The position numbers and the translations under genes were made by a program. 64,000 bases of DNA from Sulfitobacter sp. M39 (GTDB lineage: Bacteria > Pseudomonadota > Alphaproteobacteria > Rhodobacterales > Rhodobacteraceae), in assembly GCF_021735935.1 (NCBI RefSeq), contig NZ_WMDZ01000001.1:992001-1056000 (forward strand), in the 5' to 3' direction. This document shows positions 1 through 7,950 of this stretch, in pieces. Under the pieces are notes generated by a model. It searched no databases, was not told where the DNA came from, and was given only the letters and a program-made list of their open reading frames with translations. The stretch's first letter is position 1; every line of letters starts with the position of its first letter.

Positions 1-1
1 G

Positions 2-598
2 CTACAGCCGAACTGGCTGAGCACAGACGTCAGGGTTTCTGGGTCAGGGGGAATCAGATCGGTAGCCGTGGGATTCGGTTGGGGGTTTAGTGGGACAAAG
101 GCTTGGCTTGAGCATCCAGCGGGCCCTAACGTGGACGTCGTCGCTTGCGATGTTTCTGAATTCTTCAACGAACAGTCCGGTTCTCCAGTTAGGATCAATG
201 AAATCAGTTCTGAATCATACCTAGTCGAAGTGGCCGATGAGGTTTTCCTTCTAGGCTATCCGTTGGGTTTGCATCTCGACGATTTCCCAATTTGGAAACG
301 GGGGACCATCGCTTCGGAGCCAGCCCTCGATTATGAGGGTAGACCGATGATGGTAGTCGATACTGCAAGTAACAAGGGAATGTCTGGATCTCCGGTGATC
401 TTGCGAAAAAGTGACGGTAGGATGGCTGACGGAAGTCAGGTTTTTGGTGGGCCCGTCGGGTTTCAATTTCTCGGAGTTTATTCGGGTCGTGTTGCTCCAA
501 AGCGTGATTTGGATGCTCAATTGGGAATGGTTTGGCGAGCTCAGGTAATTGGGGAAATCATTGCGGCAAACACGCAATATGAGCCGCCAATGCGTTAG
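2..598 (+). CDS. Trypsin-like serine peptidase domain protein, 5' end outside window
   Basis: The reading frame is open from the first bases of the window, so the gene starts further left and only the C-terminal ~198 residues are present. A GTG at 68 could serve as a start but lacks a convincing ribosome site. Counting from 68, residues 104-108 read GMSGS, the nucleophile-serine motif of trypsin-fold peptidases (Ser106). It is preceded by a GYPLG loop (63-67) and by a W-x-x-HP...DV segment that resembles the catalytic-aspartate region. The catalytic histidine would lie upstream of the window. This layout is known from bacterial trypsin-2-like domains, often attached to other modules in accessory islands. 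The substrate and any partner domain cannot be seen. It sits in the degenerate integrative element. Confidence 0.6.
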   Translation, partial: LQPNWLSTDVRVSGSGGIRSVAVGFGWGFSGTKAWLEHPAGPNVDVVACDVSEFFNEQSGSPVRINEISSESYLVEVADEVFLLGYPLGLHLDDFPIWKRGTIASEPALDYEGRPMMVVDTASNKGMSGSPVILRKSDGRMADGSQVFGGPVGFQFLGVYSGRVAPKRDLDAQLGMVWRAQVIGEIIAANTQYEPPMR

Positions 599-623
599 CC
601 TGGTGCCAATAGCAAAGGACTAG

Positions 624-810
624 CTAGATTGGTGAAAATGTTCGGTCATCATTCACAATTCTTAGCTTATTGCGTCCGCCGTCAGGCGTTGCCGACCGGA
701 AGCCCCAGCCGTGATCCAGCAGTCGCTCGGACAGATCATGGCTTGCCAGTTTGCGGTACCGGTTGACCATATCGGCTTTCGACCAAACGCGCATGGTCCA
801 TGAGGCTGCC
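624..810 (-). pseudogene. Remnant 1 of tyrosine integrase C-terminus
   Basis: On the minus strand the segment reads WSKADMVNRYRKLA then a ...HGW-x-F tail ending in TAG at 624-626. It aligns with the better-kept copy at 2710-2877, in which W-x(8)-Y fits the H/W and catalytic-tyrosine box of tyrosine recombinases. The first codons (the GSLMDH part) are in another frame because this copy has one extra base near 790, so it cannot be functional. Homology to the second copy stops abruptly after GGCTGCC at 810. Bases 599-623 and 811-990 contain no gene I can support. Confidence 0.45.
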
Positions 811-990
811 AAATTTGTATGTTTGAGCGTAGGATCACGTCTCTCAGGCGGGACGCAGCAATCCGTCGGGGTACTGCATGGGTTTCGCGACACACTTGCC
901 TTCGCGCGCTCTGGTGTGCTGATCTGCCAATCGACAGTTACAGGGCATAAGAAGCCTATCCCGCTACCGGTCGCACAGGAGAATTAGACT

Positions 991-1728
991 TTGGCGCTTC
1001 TACACATGACGGACCGACTCGAAAACCTTCAGTCGATATGTGAGTATGGGTTGCTGTTTACTTATAACCCGCTCGAAGCTGCCGACACCCTGTTCGGCTC
1101 GAAGGAGCAAGCGGTAGCGTCGTTCGCACCAGGCGGCATGATCTGCCTGACTGAGCTGCCATACTGCGACGCACGTGATCTATTTGGGTCCAGATATGGT
1201 GTAGCGGTGACACAAGAGTGGGCGAAGCAGATAGGCGCGAGACCTGTAGTATACATTGACTCCGAAACGGATGCTGAGTTCACGGAACTTCGGGATCAAA
1301 TATTTGCGGAAATAAAATCTGGCCTCCCTGCAGAAATCACAGAGCACGATGACCTTACACGATGGCTGATGGAGCTGGCCGTGACTAAACCAGCATTCGC
1401 CAAGTCGATGGGCGTTCCTGATCAATATGCGACCCTTAGAAGGCAGGCACTTTGGTTTCAGCGCGCAGGCTACAGGGAGGAAAGGGAGTGGCGCATTCGG
1501 AGCGGCGACCCATTCATCAACATTGAAGACACCAACTTAGATAAGACTGAGCAGCTAGACATGTTGCTGAATATGGTTAAAAACATCAAGGGCCTGCAGG
1601 CAAATCTAGCGCGTGTCATTCCTCCAAATGCAGTTGATTGCTTCTACGTCCCGAAAGGCCGCCGCATCGCGTTCGCTGAGTTCATTCAGGGTACCCAATA
1701 TCACGATTCCGAGATTGCCTGCGAATAA
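991..1728 (+). CDS. AbiGi / DUF2971-like protein, putative phage-defence gene
   Basis: This encodes 245 aa with a TTG start placed 8 bases after AGGAGA (977-982). An in-frame ATG at 1006 is too far from that site. The layout resembles the AbiGi/DUF2971 group: an N-terminal L-H-M-T-D-R-L...I-x-x-x-GL segment, then an M-I-C-L-T-E-L-P motif near residue 50, a YGVAV-x-x-x-W segment near residue 70 followed by G-A-R-P-V-V-Y, and an E-R-E-W-R-I motif in the C-terminal half. Some members of that group belong to two-component abortive-infection systems; others are of unknown function. No signal peptide or membrane helix is visible. It lies between the two integrase remnants with a small membrane-protein gene downstream, a typical place for cargo. 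The family call is from memory of motif layout, so moderate. Confidence 0.5.
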   Translation: MALLHMTDRLENLQSICEYGLLFTYNPLEAADTLFGSKEQAVASFAPGGMICLTELPYCDARDLFGSRYGVAVTQEWAKQIGARPVVYIDSETDAEFTELRDQIFAEIKSGLPAEITEHDDLTRWLMELAVTKPAFAKSMGVPDQYATLRRQALWFQRAGYREEREWRIRSGDPFINIEDTNLDKTEQLDMLLNMVKNIKGLQANLARVIPPNAVDCFYVPKGRRIAFAEFIQGTQYHDSEIACE

Positions 1729-2056
1729 ACGGCAGTAAGTCACCGCGCTGTTGGCCAGCGTGCTTTGTCTGCAGGACAGCCAGCCTGGAGATCGTTCAGC
1801 AAACGCCAGGCATGCATAACGAATTAAGCAATACGGCCAAAGAACGAACGCAATGTAGATCGAACTGGCATTTGTCCGTCGTCAGCACAACCTAGTGGCC
1901 TAGTTTGTACCGCGGTAGCCGCTTTGCATATTCGGTCACGTTAATGGTCACTGACGATCTATGTGTTTAATTTTTATGTGGGAAAGTTCCAAGCCGCGCT
2001 TCCCTCGATAACACGAGGATCGTATTGCGTTACTGACTACGCAGAAGGAAAGACCA
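1729..2056. other. Intergenic, no gene recognised
   Basis: These 328 bases between the AbiGi-like gene and the small membrane gene contain no credible coding frame, tRNA or strong terminator. The stretch is more AT-rich than the core genome. A ribosome site (AGAAGGAAAG) appears only at the very end, just before the ATG at 2057. Confidence 0.5.
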
Positions 2057-2413
2057 ATGACAAATCCCAATAACAAAAGCGTCTTAGACCACGATGGATG
2101 GCCTACAAAAAGTCAGTTCGCCGAACTGCTTGGCTATGTCGCAAACGCTATCACAATCACAGTTCCCGTGACTGGAGGCCTCATATATCTGTGGAGCGAA
2201 AAGTCACTAAACGGATTGGATTTGATCGCCTTCATCATCCTTTTATTCTTTGGCGGAATAACGACCATTTGGTCATGGCTGATCGTGCTTTTCGCTACTA
2301 AAGGTGCAAACGCTGGCGACCCTAAGTACATGGCAGGAATGATAGCGTTCGGCGTGCTCGCCTTAGGTACCGCCTGCGGCATTGGTGCGACGCTTGGCTC
2401 CATCCTGTCGTAG
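2057..2413 (+). CDS. Small integral membrane protein, unknown
   Basis: This encodes 118 aa starting at ATG 2057, with AGAAGGAAAG directly upstream. A short polar N-terminus (about 25 residues, including D-H-D-G-W-P-T) is followed by three hydrophobic segments at roughly residues 28-48, 55-82 and 92-117. It is therefore probably an inner-membrane protein with three transmembrane helices. No family motif is recognised. It is the only intact neighbour of the AbiGi-like gene inside the interval bounded by the integrase remnants, so it could be a membrane effector or simply an unrelated accessory gene. The gap of 328 bases argues against tight co-translation. Confidence 0.55.
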   Translation: MTNPNNKSVLDHDGWPTKSQFAELLGYVANAITITVPVTGGLIYLWSEKSLNGLDLIAFIILLFFGGITTIWSWLIVLFATKGANAGDPKYMAGMIAFGVLALGTACGIGATLGSILS

Positions 2414-2709
2414 AGTATAGATTCAATACTGGCATACGTATGCGTCGCAGTGCACGTCTAGTTTTTCAGCTCGACAGAGATTTGGCATTGAAATGCTGCA
2501 CAATGTGTCGAACATCTGCTTCGTGTGAATTGCAATTGCGCGCTTGGGCATCTGGCAAACGGCTGGACAGGGCCGGAAGTCCCAATCATGTCAGACGTTG
2601 CGCATTCGGCGGATGCACCGATCCATGATGCGTTAGCTTTCGCCCAGCGTTGTGCTCGATCTTGATATCCGATTGTCTAGTGGGTGGCGCTGTACAGTCG
2701 CGGTCGTGT
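2414..2709. other. Intergenic, no gene recognised
   Basis: About 300 bases between the small membrane gene and integrase remnant 2. I see only short open frames without ribosome sites and no RNA gene or terminator. The stretch is part of the degenerate element. Confidence 0.45.
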
Positions 2710-2877
2710 CTAGCCATCGCTGACGATGCGGATCTTGTTTCTCCGGTCCTCGGGCAGCTCCGGCCGGAAGTCCCAGCCGTGCTTCAGCAGCCTCTCTGAC
2801 AGATCATCGGGTGCCAGCTTGCGGTACCGGTTCGCCATGTCAGCTTTTGACCACCCGCCATGGTCCATGAGGCTGCC
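2710..2877 (-). pseudogene. Remnant 2 of tyrosine integrase C-terminus, cut by IS21
   Basis: Read on the minus strand, 55 codons remain, beginning GSLMDHGGWSKADMANRY, continuing RKLAPDDLSERLL, and ending at TAG (2710-2712). W9 and Y18 are spaced as the H/W and catalytic-tyrosine positions of phage-type tyrosine recombinases, and the preceding SLMDH fits the box before them. The rest of the gene, with the catalytic Arg/Lys/His boxes, is missing because the first base of the IS21 element (2878) abuts codon 1 of the fragment. It is a direct repeat of remnant 1 and is less decayed. Confidence 0.5.
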
Positions 2878-2937
2878 TGTTGATTGTCACCGAGAACTGA
2901 CCCGGCAACTGTAGAAATTGTCATTGAGAATTGACCC
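2878..2937 (+). repeat. IS21 left end: inverted repeat plus two transposase-binding-type repeats
   Basis: The terminal repeat is 2878-2890. Two direct 20-bp copies of TTGTCAyyGAGAAyTGACCC lie at 2884-2903 and 2918-2937, 34 bp apart. Their inverted counterparts sit at the right end. Multiple subterminal repeats of this kind are the IstA binding sites in IS21-family elements (family knowledge). Confidence 0.75.
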
Positions 2938-2990
2938 ATGTGCAACCTTGCCCCTGCTTGAATCAGCTGGGAGCTATTGGAGTGTTAGAC

Positions 2991-4521
2991 ATGGGATTTC
3001 TGAGGATTATTCGGAAATGGGCTCTGCGAGACAAGATGCCCATCCGCGAGATTGCGCGCCGGACAGGGGTGTCTCGCAACACGATCAAGAAGTATCTGCG
3101 GACAGGGATAGTTGAGCCCGAGTTCCAGATTTTGAACCGACCGAGCAAGTTGGACCCTTATGCTGATAAGCTGACAGGCTGGTTGCTGTCTGAGCAGCGT
3201 AAATCACGGAAGGAACGGCGAACGGCCAAGCAGATGCATGCGGATCTGGTTCAGCTCGGTTTTGATGGTTCATATGAGCGTGTCGCGGCCTTCGTGCGGA
3301 ACTGGAAGGGCGAACGACAGCGTGCTCAACATACGACTGACCGTGGTGTTTTCGTGCCGTTGGTCTTTCAGCCAGGCGAGGCGTTCCAATTCGACTGGAG
3401 CGAGGACTGGGCCTATGTCGGGGGCGAACGCCTCAAGCTTCAGGTCGCCCATATCAAGCTGTCTCACAGCCGCGCATTTCTGGTCCGGGCCTATCGGCTG
3501 CAAACGCATGAGATGCTGTTCGATGCCCACTGGCATGGCTTTCGAGTGTTTGAGGGTGTTCCGGGGCGTGGCGTCTATGACAACATGAAGACAGCCGTCG
3601 ACCGGATTGGCGTCGGAAAGAAGCGCGATGTAAACGCACGGTTCCTTGCGATGACCAGCCATTATGTCTTTGACCCTGAGTTCTGCAATCCCGCGGCAGG
3701 GTGGGAGAAAGGTCAGGTTGAGAAGAATGTGCGCGACGCCCGCCATCGGCTTTGGCAACTCATGCCCGCCTTTCCGAACCTCAATGCGCTGAATGAATGG
3801 CTGGAGGAGCGCTGCAAGCTTCTGTGGGCCGAGACACCGCATGGCAGATTGCCTGGCAATATTGCGGATGTCTGGGACGCCGAGAAGGCCGCGCTGATGC
3901 CACTGCCCACAATGTTTGACGGCTTTGTCGAGCAGAGCAAGCGGGTATCCCCCACTTGTCTGATAGCATTCGACCGTAATCGCTACTCAGTGCCTGCCAG
4001 CTTTGCGAACCGCCCTGTCAGTCTCCGCATCTATCCTGAACGGCTGGTCATCGTCGCCGAAGGCCATGTGGTCTGCACGCATGAGCGCATTATTGAACGC
4101 TCACACCGTCAGCCAGGGCGCGTTATTTATGACTGGCACCATTATCTGGCGGTGGTTCAACGCAAACCCGGCGCGCTGCGCAACGGGGGCGCCCTTCGTT
4201 GAGATGCCAGAAGGGTTCCGGAAGCTGCAGGATCATATGTTGCGTAGGCCAGGTGGTGACCGCGAGATGGTCGACGTTCTGTCCTTGGTGCTCCACCATG
4301 ACGAACAGGCCGTGCTTTGCGCGGTGGAAATGGCGCTGGATGCGGGCGTACCAACAAAAACCCATGTCTTGAACCTACTTCACAGGCTGGTGGATGGCGC
4401 ACCGATAGACCAGCCCGATGTGACCCCGCCTGCGGCCCTTTCTTTGAATAAGGAGCCCGAGGCCAATGTCGCACGATATGACGGGCTACGCACTACAGGA
4501 GGAACACGTCATGCGTCATGA
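2991..4521 (+). pseudogene. istA: IS21 transposase IstA, frameshifted
   Basis: The ATG at 2991 starts the usual IstA N-terminus, with a helix-turn-helix (IREIARRTGVSRNTIKKYL). The catalytic core follows, with the FDWSE aspartate, the YDNMK aspartate and a GWEKGQVEKNV glutamate region. The frame stops at 4202 after 403 codons. The expected C-terminus (APFVEMPEGFRKLQ to VLNLLHRLVDG) continues in the next frame to 4521. The switch lies at a run of five G at 4185-4189, where family members read R-N-G-A-P-F with one G fewer. Correcting it gives 509 aa, normal for IstA. Either the copy is inactivated or the base is a sequencing error. The end overlaps the istB start. Confidence 0.85.
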
Positions 4522-5302
4522 TCCCGCAGGCGCTGCCATCGTCATTATGATGCGCAGCCTGAAGATGCCGGGCATGGCACAGGCCGTGCAGGACCTGCAT
4601 GAGCAGGGATCGCCCGCTTTCGATGCAGCGATCCCCATGTTGTCGCAGCTGCTTAAGGCCGAAATAGCTGAACGTGAGGTGCGTTCCATCGCCTACCACA
4701 TGAAGGCAGCACGCTTTCCGGCATACAAAGACATCTCTGGCTTCGACTTTAGCGCCAGCGAAGTCCGTGAAGCTTTGGTCCGTCAACTTCATCGATGCGA
4801 GTTCATGGAGGCGGCTGAGAATGTAGTGCTGATCGGAGGCCCTGGAACGGGAAAATCGCATGTCGCTACCGCCCTCGGCATTCAAGCAATCGAGCATCAT
4901 CGCAAGCGTGTGCGCTTCTTCTCCACGGTCGAGTTGGTCAATGCGTTGGAGCAGGAAAAGGCCCAAGGCAAGGCAGGAAAGATCGCCGAGGCGCTGGTGA
5001 AAGCCGATTTGGTGATCTTGGATGAGCTGGGATATTTGCCGTTCAGCGCTTCGGGTGGCGCGCTGCTGTTCCACCTTCTGAGTAAACTCTACGAGCGCAC
5101 CAGCGTCGTTATCACAACCAACCTGAGCTTTAGCGAATGGGCCAGCGTGTTCGGTGATGCCAAGATGACCACCGCGCTCCTCGACCGCCTCACACATCGT
5201 TGCCACATTCTCGAGACCGGCAATGACAGCTATCGGTTCAAGGCCAGCTCGGCGACAGCCAAACAAAAACGAAAGGAGAAAGCGGCATTGACGCCATCAT
5301 AA
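4511..5302 (+). CDS. istB: IS21 transposition helper ATPase IstB
   Basis: The product is 263 aa from ATG 4511, which has AGGAGG at 4497-4502, eight bases upstream. The longer in-frame ATG at 4466 lacks such a site. It contains Walker A GGPGTGKS (residues 109-116) and Walker [14 protein letters not shown] (from 166), then a TTNLSFSEW sensor segment and a basic C-terminus, the standard DnaA/DnaC-like AAA+ layout of IstB. It is the ATP-dependent partner of IstA in strand transfer and target choice. The start lies inside the 3' end of istA, consistent with translational coupling. Confidence 0.92.
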   Translation: MRHDPAGAAIVIMMRSLKMPGMAQAVQDLHEQGSPAFDAAIPMLSQLLKAEIAEREVRSIAYHMKAARFPAYKDISGFDFSASEVREALVRQLHRCEFMEAAENVVLIGGPGTGKSHVATALGIQAIEHHRKRVRFFSTVELVNALEQEKAQGKAGKIAEALVKADLVILDELGYLPFSASGGALLFHLLSKLYERTSVVITTNLSFSEWASVFGDAKMTTALLDRLTHRCHILETGNDSYRFKASSATAKQKRKEKAALTPS

Positions 5303-5325
5303 AGCAAAGAACATAACAACTGGGT

Positions 5326-5375
5326 GGGTCAAGTCTCAGTGACAATGCCGGGTCAGTTATAAGTGACAATCAACA
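5326..5375 (-). repeat. IS21 right end: inverted repeat plus two subterminal repeats
   Basis: Inverted copies of the 20-bp motif of the left end occur at 5326-5345 and 5350-5369, and the terminal repeat GTGACAATCAACA occupies 5363-5375. The right side is thus the mirror image of the left side, which fixes the element boundary to the base. Confidence 0.75.
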
Positions 5376-6275
5376 ACCGGTGGCATCGGGGCGGCTTGGG
5401 AGGCGGTCAAAACTGCCATTGATCCTGTGCTGACCTGGATCGGTGATAAGTTCACCACGCTGATGACCTTGATCAAACCAGTGATCGAGGCGTTGAAGTG
5501 GGGCTATGAGAACGCGCAGCGCGCCGGCAACGCCATCGGCTCGGCCGTAGGCTCTGCGGTGGCCACGCGCGTTGAGCCTGGCAAAGTCTCGGGGCTCGGC
5601 AATACGGCGTCAAATGACAACGCGGCACCGATGACCAGTTCGGCCGCGGAGAAGCTATACGGAATCAAGCCGCAGAAGAACGCCTTGGGTGGACCCTTCC
5701 GTCCTGGCTGGCACCTGACCGGCGAGCTCGGTCCGGAGCTCAAGTTCGAGAATCGCTCGGGGTATGTGGCGAACAACCGCGCCATGCGCCAGCTTGCCGG
5801 CTATGCCGATCGTGTCGGCTCTGTGTTCAGCCCGACAGCGCGGCCGGCAAAGGATCGAGGTGTCCGCGTTCTGGATAAGCTGCGTCGCAACAGCTCGGGT
5901 GCGCGGCCGGCCAGCGATCGAGGAGCCCGTGTCCTGGACAAGTTGCGGCGCAGCAGCCCGCGGGTGGGTATTCCTGCGCAGCCGGCGCGTCGCCTGGGGA
6001 CGGCTCCGCTTGCTTCGAATGAACACAGTCAGTCGCGCCGGCCTGATGTCGACGGCATGATGGCGCGCATCGAGGCCGTATTTTCCCAGACGGCCGCACC
6101 GGCACTGGCAGCAGCTCCTGCGCAGGCATCGCAAACCGTCACCAACCACTACACGATCAACGCGCCTGGGGCTGACGCTCATGAAATCTTGCGGCTCCTG
6201 AAGCGTGAGGAACATCGCAACGCCGGCAACGGTCTATTCGATCGCGCGCCGGCCACGGGGCCGTTTGGGAGATAA
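5376..6275 (+). pseudogene. Phage tail tape-measure protein, N-terminus lost to IS21
   Basis: The frame is open from the first base after IS21 and codes for about 299 residues, beginning TGGIGAAWEAVKTAIDP. This amphipathic W-x-x-I/V repeat style is typical of the C-terminal part of tape-measure proteins, as is the later GGPFRPGWHLTGELGPEL segment. Full proteins of this type are usually two to four times longer, so the N-terminal coiled-coil region is gone. A start at 5427 is possible, but the product would still be a fragment. Genes U, X and D follow in P2 order. A tandem duplication (5838-5963) lies inside. Confidence 0.8.
5838..5963 (+). repeat. 63-bp tandem duplication within tape-measure gene
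   Basis: Two adjacent 63-bp units (5838-5900 and 5901-5963) encode 21-residue repeats of the form ARPA-x-DRG-x-RVLDKLRR-x-S. The units differ at scattered positions, so the duplication is not recent. A third, much weaker continuation (PARRLG) may follow. Confidence 0.75.
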
Positions 6276-6277
6276 CG

Positions 6278-6691
6278 ATGGCAGAAGTCATGATGCAGCT
6301 CGGGTTCTTTCAGTTCTCCCTGGATAATGCTGCCTACCAGCGGCTCAGTCGATCGGCTGAGTATCGGTGGGCACGTCAGGCGCGGATCGGCACTAATGAT
6401 GCGCTGCAGTTCACCGGCCTGGGCCCGGAGACTGTGGAGCTCGAGGGGGTGATCTATCCCCACTTCCGGGGTGGGCTGAAGCAGATCGATAAGATGCGCA
6501 CACAGGCTAGCCTTGGGCTGCCGCTGCCCTTGGTGTCTGGCATCGGTAAGGTGCTCGGCCTGTGGGTCGTGGAAGGCGTCACCGAGGGGCAGGAAGTCTT
6601 TGCCTCGCAGGGCATCCCGCATCGGCAAGAGTTTACAATGAGGATGGCAAGATATGACGGCGGTGTCCGATCTCTACTTCGTTTCGTCTGA
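6278..6691 (+). CDS. P2 GpU-like phage tail protein
   Basis: The product is 137 aa. ATG 6278 follows the tape-measure stop by two bases, with GGGAGATAA in front. It matches the GpU layout: M-x-LG-F-F-Q-F then YRWARQARIG, F-T-G-L-G...VELEGVIYPHF, LGLPLPLVSGIGKVLG, then W-V-V-E-G-V-T-E, and a final EFTMRMARYDG. GpU is a tail completion/terminator protein at the tail tip of contractile myophages (P2 knowledge). Its 3' end overlaps gene X by 38 bases. It could still be intact, but there are no head genes in the window to make a phage. Confidence 0.88.
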   Translation: MAEVMMQLGFFQFSLDNAAYQRLSRSAEYRWARQARIGTNDALQFTGLGPETVELEGVIYPHFRGGLKQIDKMRTQASLGLPLPLVSGIGKVLGLWVVEGVTEGQEVFASQGIPHRQEFTMRMARYDGGVRSLLRFV

Positions 6692-6878
6692 GGGCGATGT
6701 CCTGGACCAGGTCGTGGCTGCGCACTACGGGGACACCCTGGGCGGCAAGGTCGAGGCGGTTCTTGCCGCTAACCCTGGTCTGGGCGCACTGGGTGCCGTG
6801 CTCGAGCCTGGCGTTCGCATCCGGCTGCCGGATTTGGATATCTCAGAGCCTTCCGAAACGGCGCAGCTATGGGGTTGA
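6654..6878 (+). CDS. P2 GpX-like tail protein (LysM-type)
   Basis: This small 74-aa protein has the GpX/LysM-like pattern: DVLDQVVAAHYGD, then V-E-A-V-L-A-A-N-P-G-L, and L-E-P-G-V-R-I-R-L-P-D near the end. The ATG at 6654 lies within the 3' end of the U gene and is preceded by GAGGATGG. Its own stop overlaps gene D by 10 bases. In P2-like phages the small X protein lies between U and D and probably acts at the baseplate or tail tip. Confidence 0.85.
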   Translation: MTAVSDLYFVSSEGDVLDQVVAAHYGDTLGGKVEAVLAANPGLGALGAVLEPGVRIRLPDLDISEPSETAQLWG

Positions 6879-7876
6879 TGGATTTCCGACCGTTGGTCCA
6901 GGTCACGATCAACGGGGTGCCGCTGTCGGGGTTCGTGTTCTCGCAGCTGAGTTCGGTGCGCGTGTCCGACACGGCCGGCTTTATCTCCGATACTGCTGAG
7001 ATCACTTTCGCCAATACGTCGCCGCTGTCGCGCTTTGCCATGCCGGAGCCCGGGGCCGAGGTCGCGATCGCCCTGGGGTATCTCGGGGAATTCTTGCAGA
7101 TGGGGATCTATATCGCCGATGAGGTTGAGGAGAGCTCACCCCCTCGCATGATCACGGCCGTGTGCCGTGCCAAAGCGCAGGGCGAGACACAGAGCGGCTT
7201 TGCCCCAATCAGCCAGCAGAAGTCCCGGTCGTGGCCGGCCGGCATGACACTGAAAGCGATCGCCACCACCATTGCCGGCGACAACGGGCTAGAGCCGGCC
7301 GTGACCGAGGCCGCGGGATCTATCGTGCCTGGTCACATCGATCAGCTGGATGAAAGCGACCTGTCGGTTCTGACGCGGATTGCGGTGCTGCATGATCTCA
7401 TTGCGAAGCCGGCCGGTGGCGTTCTCTATGTCGGTCGCAGGGCGGAGGGGGTGAAAGCCTCGGGACAGCCAACGGCGACAGTGGTGCTGCAGGAGCCAGA
7501 TGTCACCCGCTGGTCAATGCGCCGGGGGCTCAGCGAGGCGACCGGTACGATTATCGCCACCTATCGGGATCTCGAGAAGGCCGAAGATGTAGAGGTGAAG
7601 GTCGGGGACGCGGAGCCGGTGCGCCGGCTGCGTCAGCGGTTCCGCTCTGAGGAAGAAGCGCGCGCCGTCGCGACGGCCGAGTCGCGCCGTGCCGGCCGTG
7701 CAAAGGAGACGCTTGAGGTGGAGCTGCCTGGCAACCCCTCAATCGCGGCCGAGGGGCGCTTGATCCCGATCGGGTTCAGCGCGGCCGCATCCGGCGTTTG
7801 GGTTGTGAAAACGGCGACCCATGAAGTCTCGGAGGGAGGCTATCGCACGATGGCCCAATGTGAGCGGCCGGAGTAG
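6869..7876 (+). CDS. P2 GpD-like late control / tail protein
   Basis: The product is 335 aa starting MGLMDFRPLVQVTINGVPL, overlapping gene X. It has the VgrG/GpD-type fold signatures: S-V-R-V-S-D-T-A-G-F...D-T-A-E-I-T-F, LGYLGEFLQMGIYIADEVE, the middle P-A-G-M-T-L-K-A-I-A-T-T-I-A segment, and L-D-E-S-D-L-S-V-L-T-R-I-A. In P2 the D product is a tail-hub component whose gene was also called late control. This is the last recognisable tail gene before the accessory genes, and it appears undamaged. Confidence 0.88.
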   Translation: MGLMDFRPLVQVTINGVPLSGFVFSQLSSVRVSDTAGFISDTAEITFANTSPLSRFAMPEPGAEVAIALGYLGEFLQMGIYIADEVEESSPPRMITAVCRAKAQGETQSGFAPISQQKSRSWPAGMTLKAIATTIAGDNGLEPAVTEAAGSIVPGHIDQLDESDLSVLTRIAVLHDLIAKPAGGVLYVGRRAEGVKASGQPTATVVLQEPDVTRWSMRRGLSEATGTIIATYRDLEKAEDVEVKVGDAEPVRRLRQRFRSEEEARAVATAESRRAGRAKETLEVELPGNPSIAAEGRLIPIGFSAAASGVWVVKTATHEVSEGGYRTMAQCERPE

Positions 7877-7950
7877 GGAACCCGCCAGAGGCACCATTTT
7901 GTCCACGCGGCCATCTTGGCCGGAAATGTCTGCACCTGGAGCCTATCTGC

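Larger units (their letters stand above)
2878..5375 (+). mobile_element. IS21-family insertion sequence
   Basis: This is a 2498-bp element with perfect 13-bp terminal inverted repeats, TGTTGATTGTCAC at 2878-2890 and its complement at 5363-5375. It contains the istA-istB pair with overlapping ends, which is diagnostic of the family. Flanking bases differ (CTGCC on the left, ACCGG on the right), so there is no target-site duplication of the 4-8 bp usual for IS21. The left flank is an integrase tail and the right flank is the interior of a tape-measure gene. The element therefore marks a rearrangement or deletion junction rather than a simple insertion. Confidence 0.9.

Noticed and set aside
4185..4189. 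Programmed ribosomal frameshift producing a fusion IstA
   Set aside because: A +1 shift at G5 lacks a known slippery motif or stimulator, and IS21 elements normally encode IstA in one frame.
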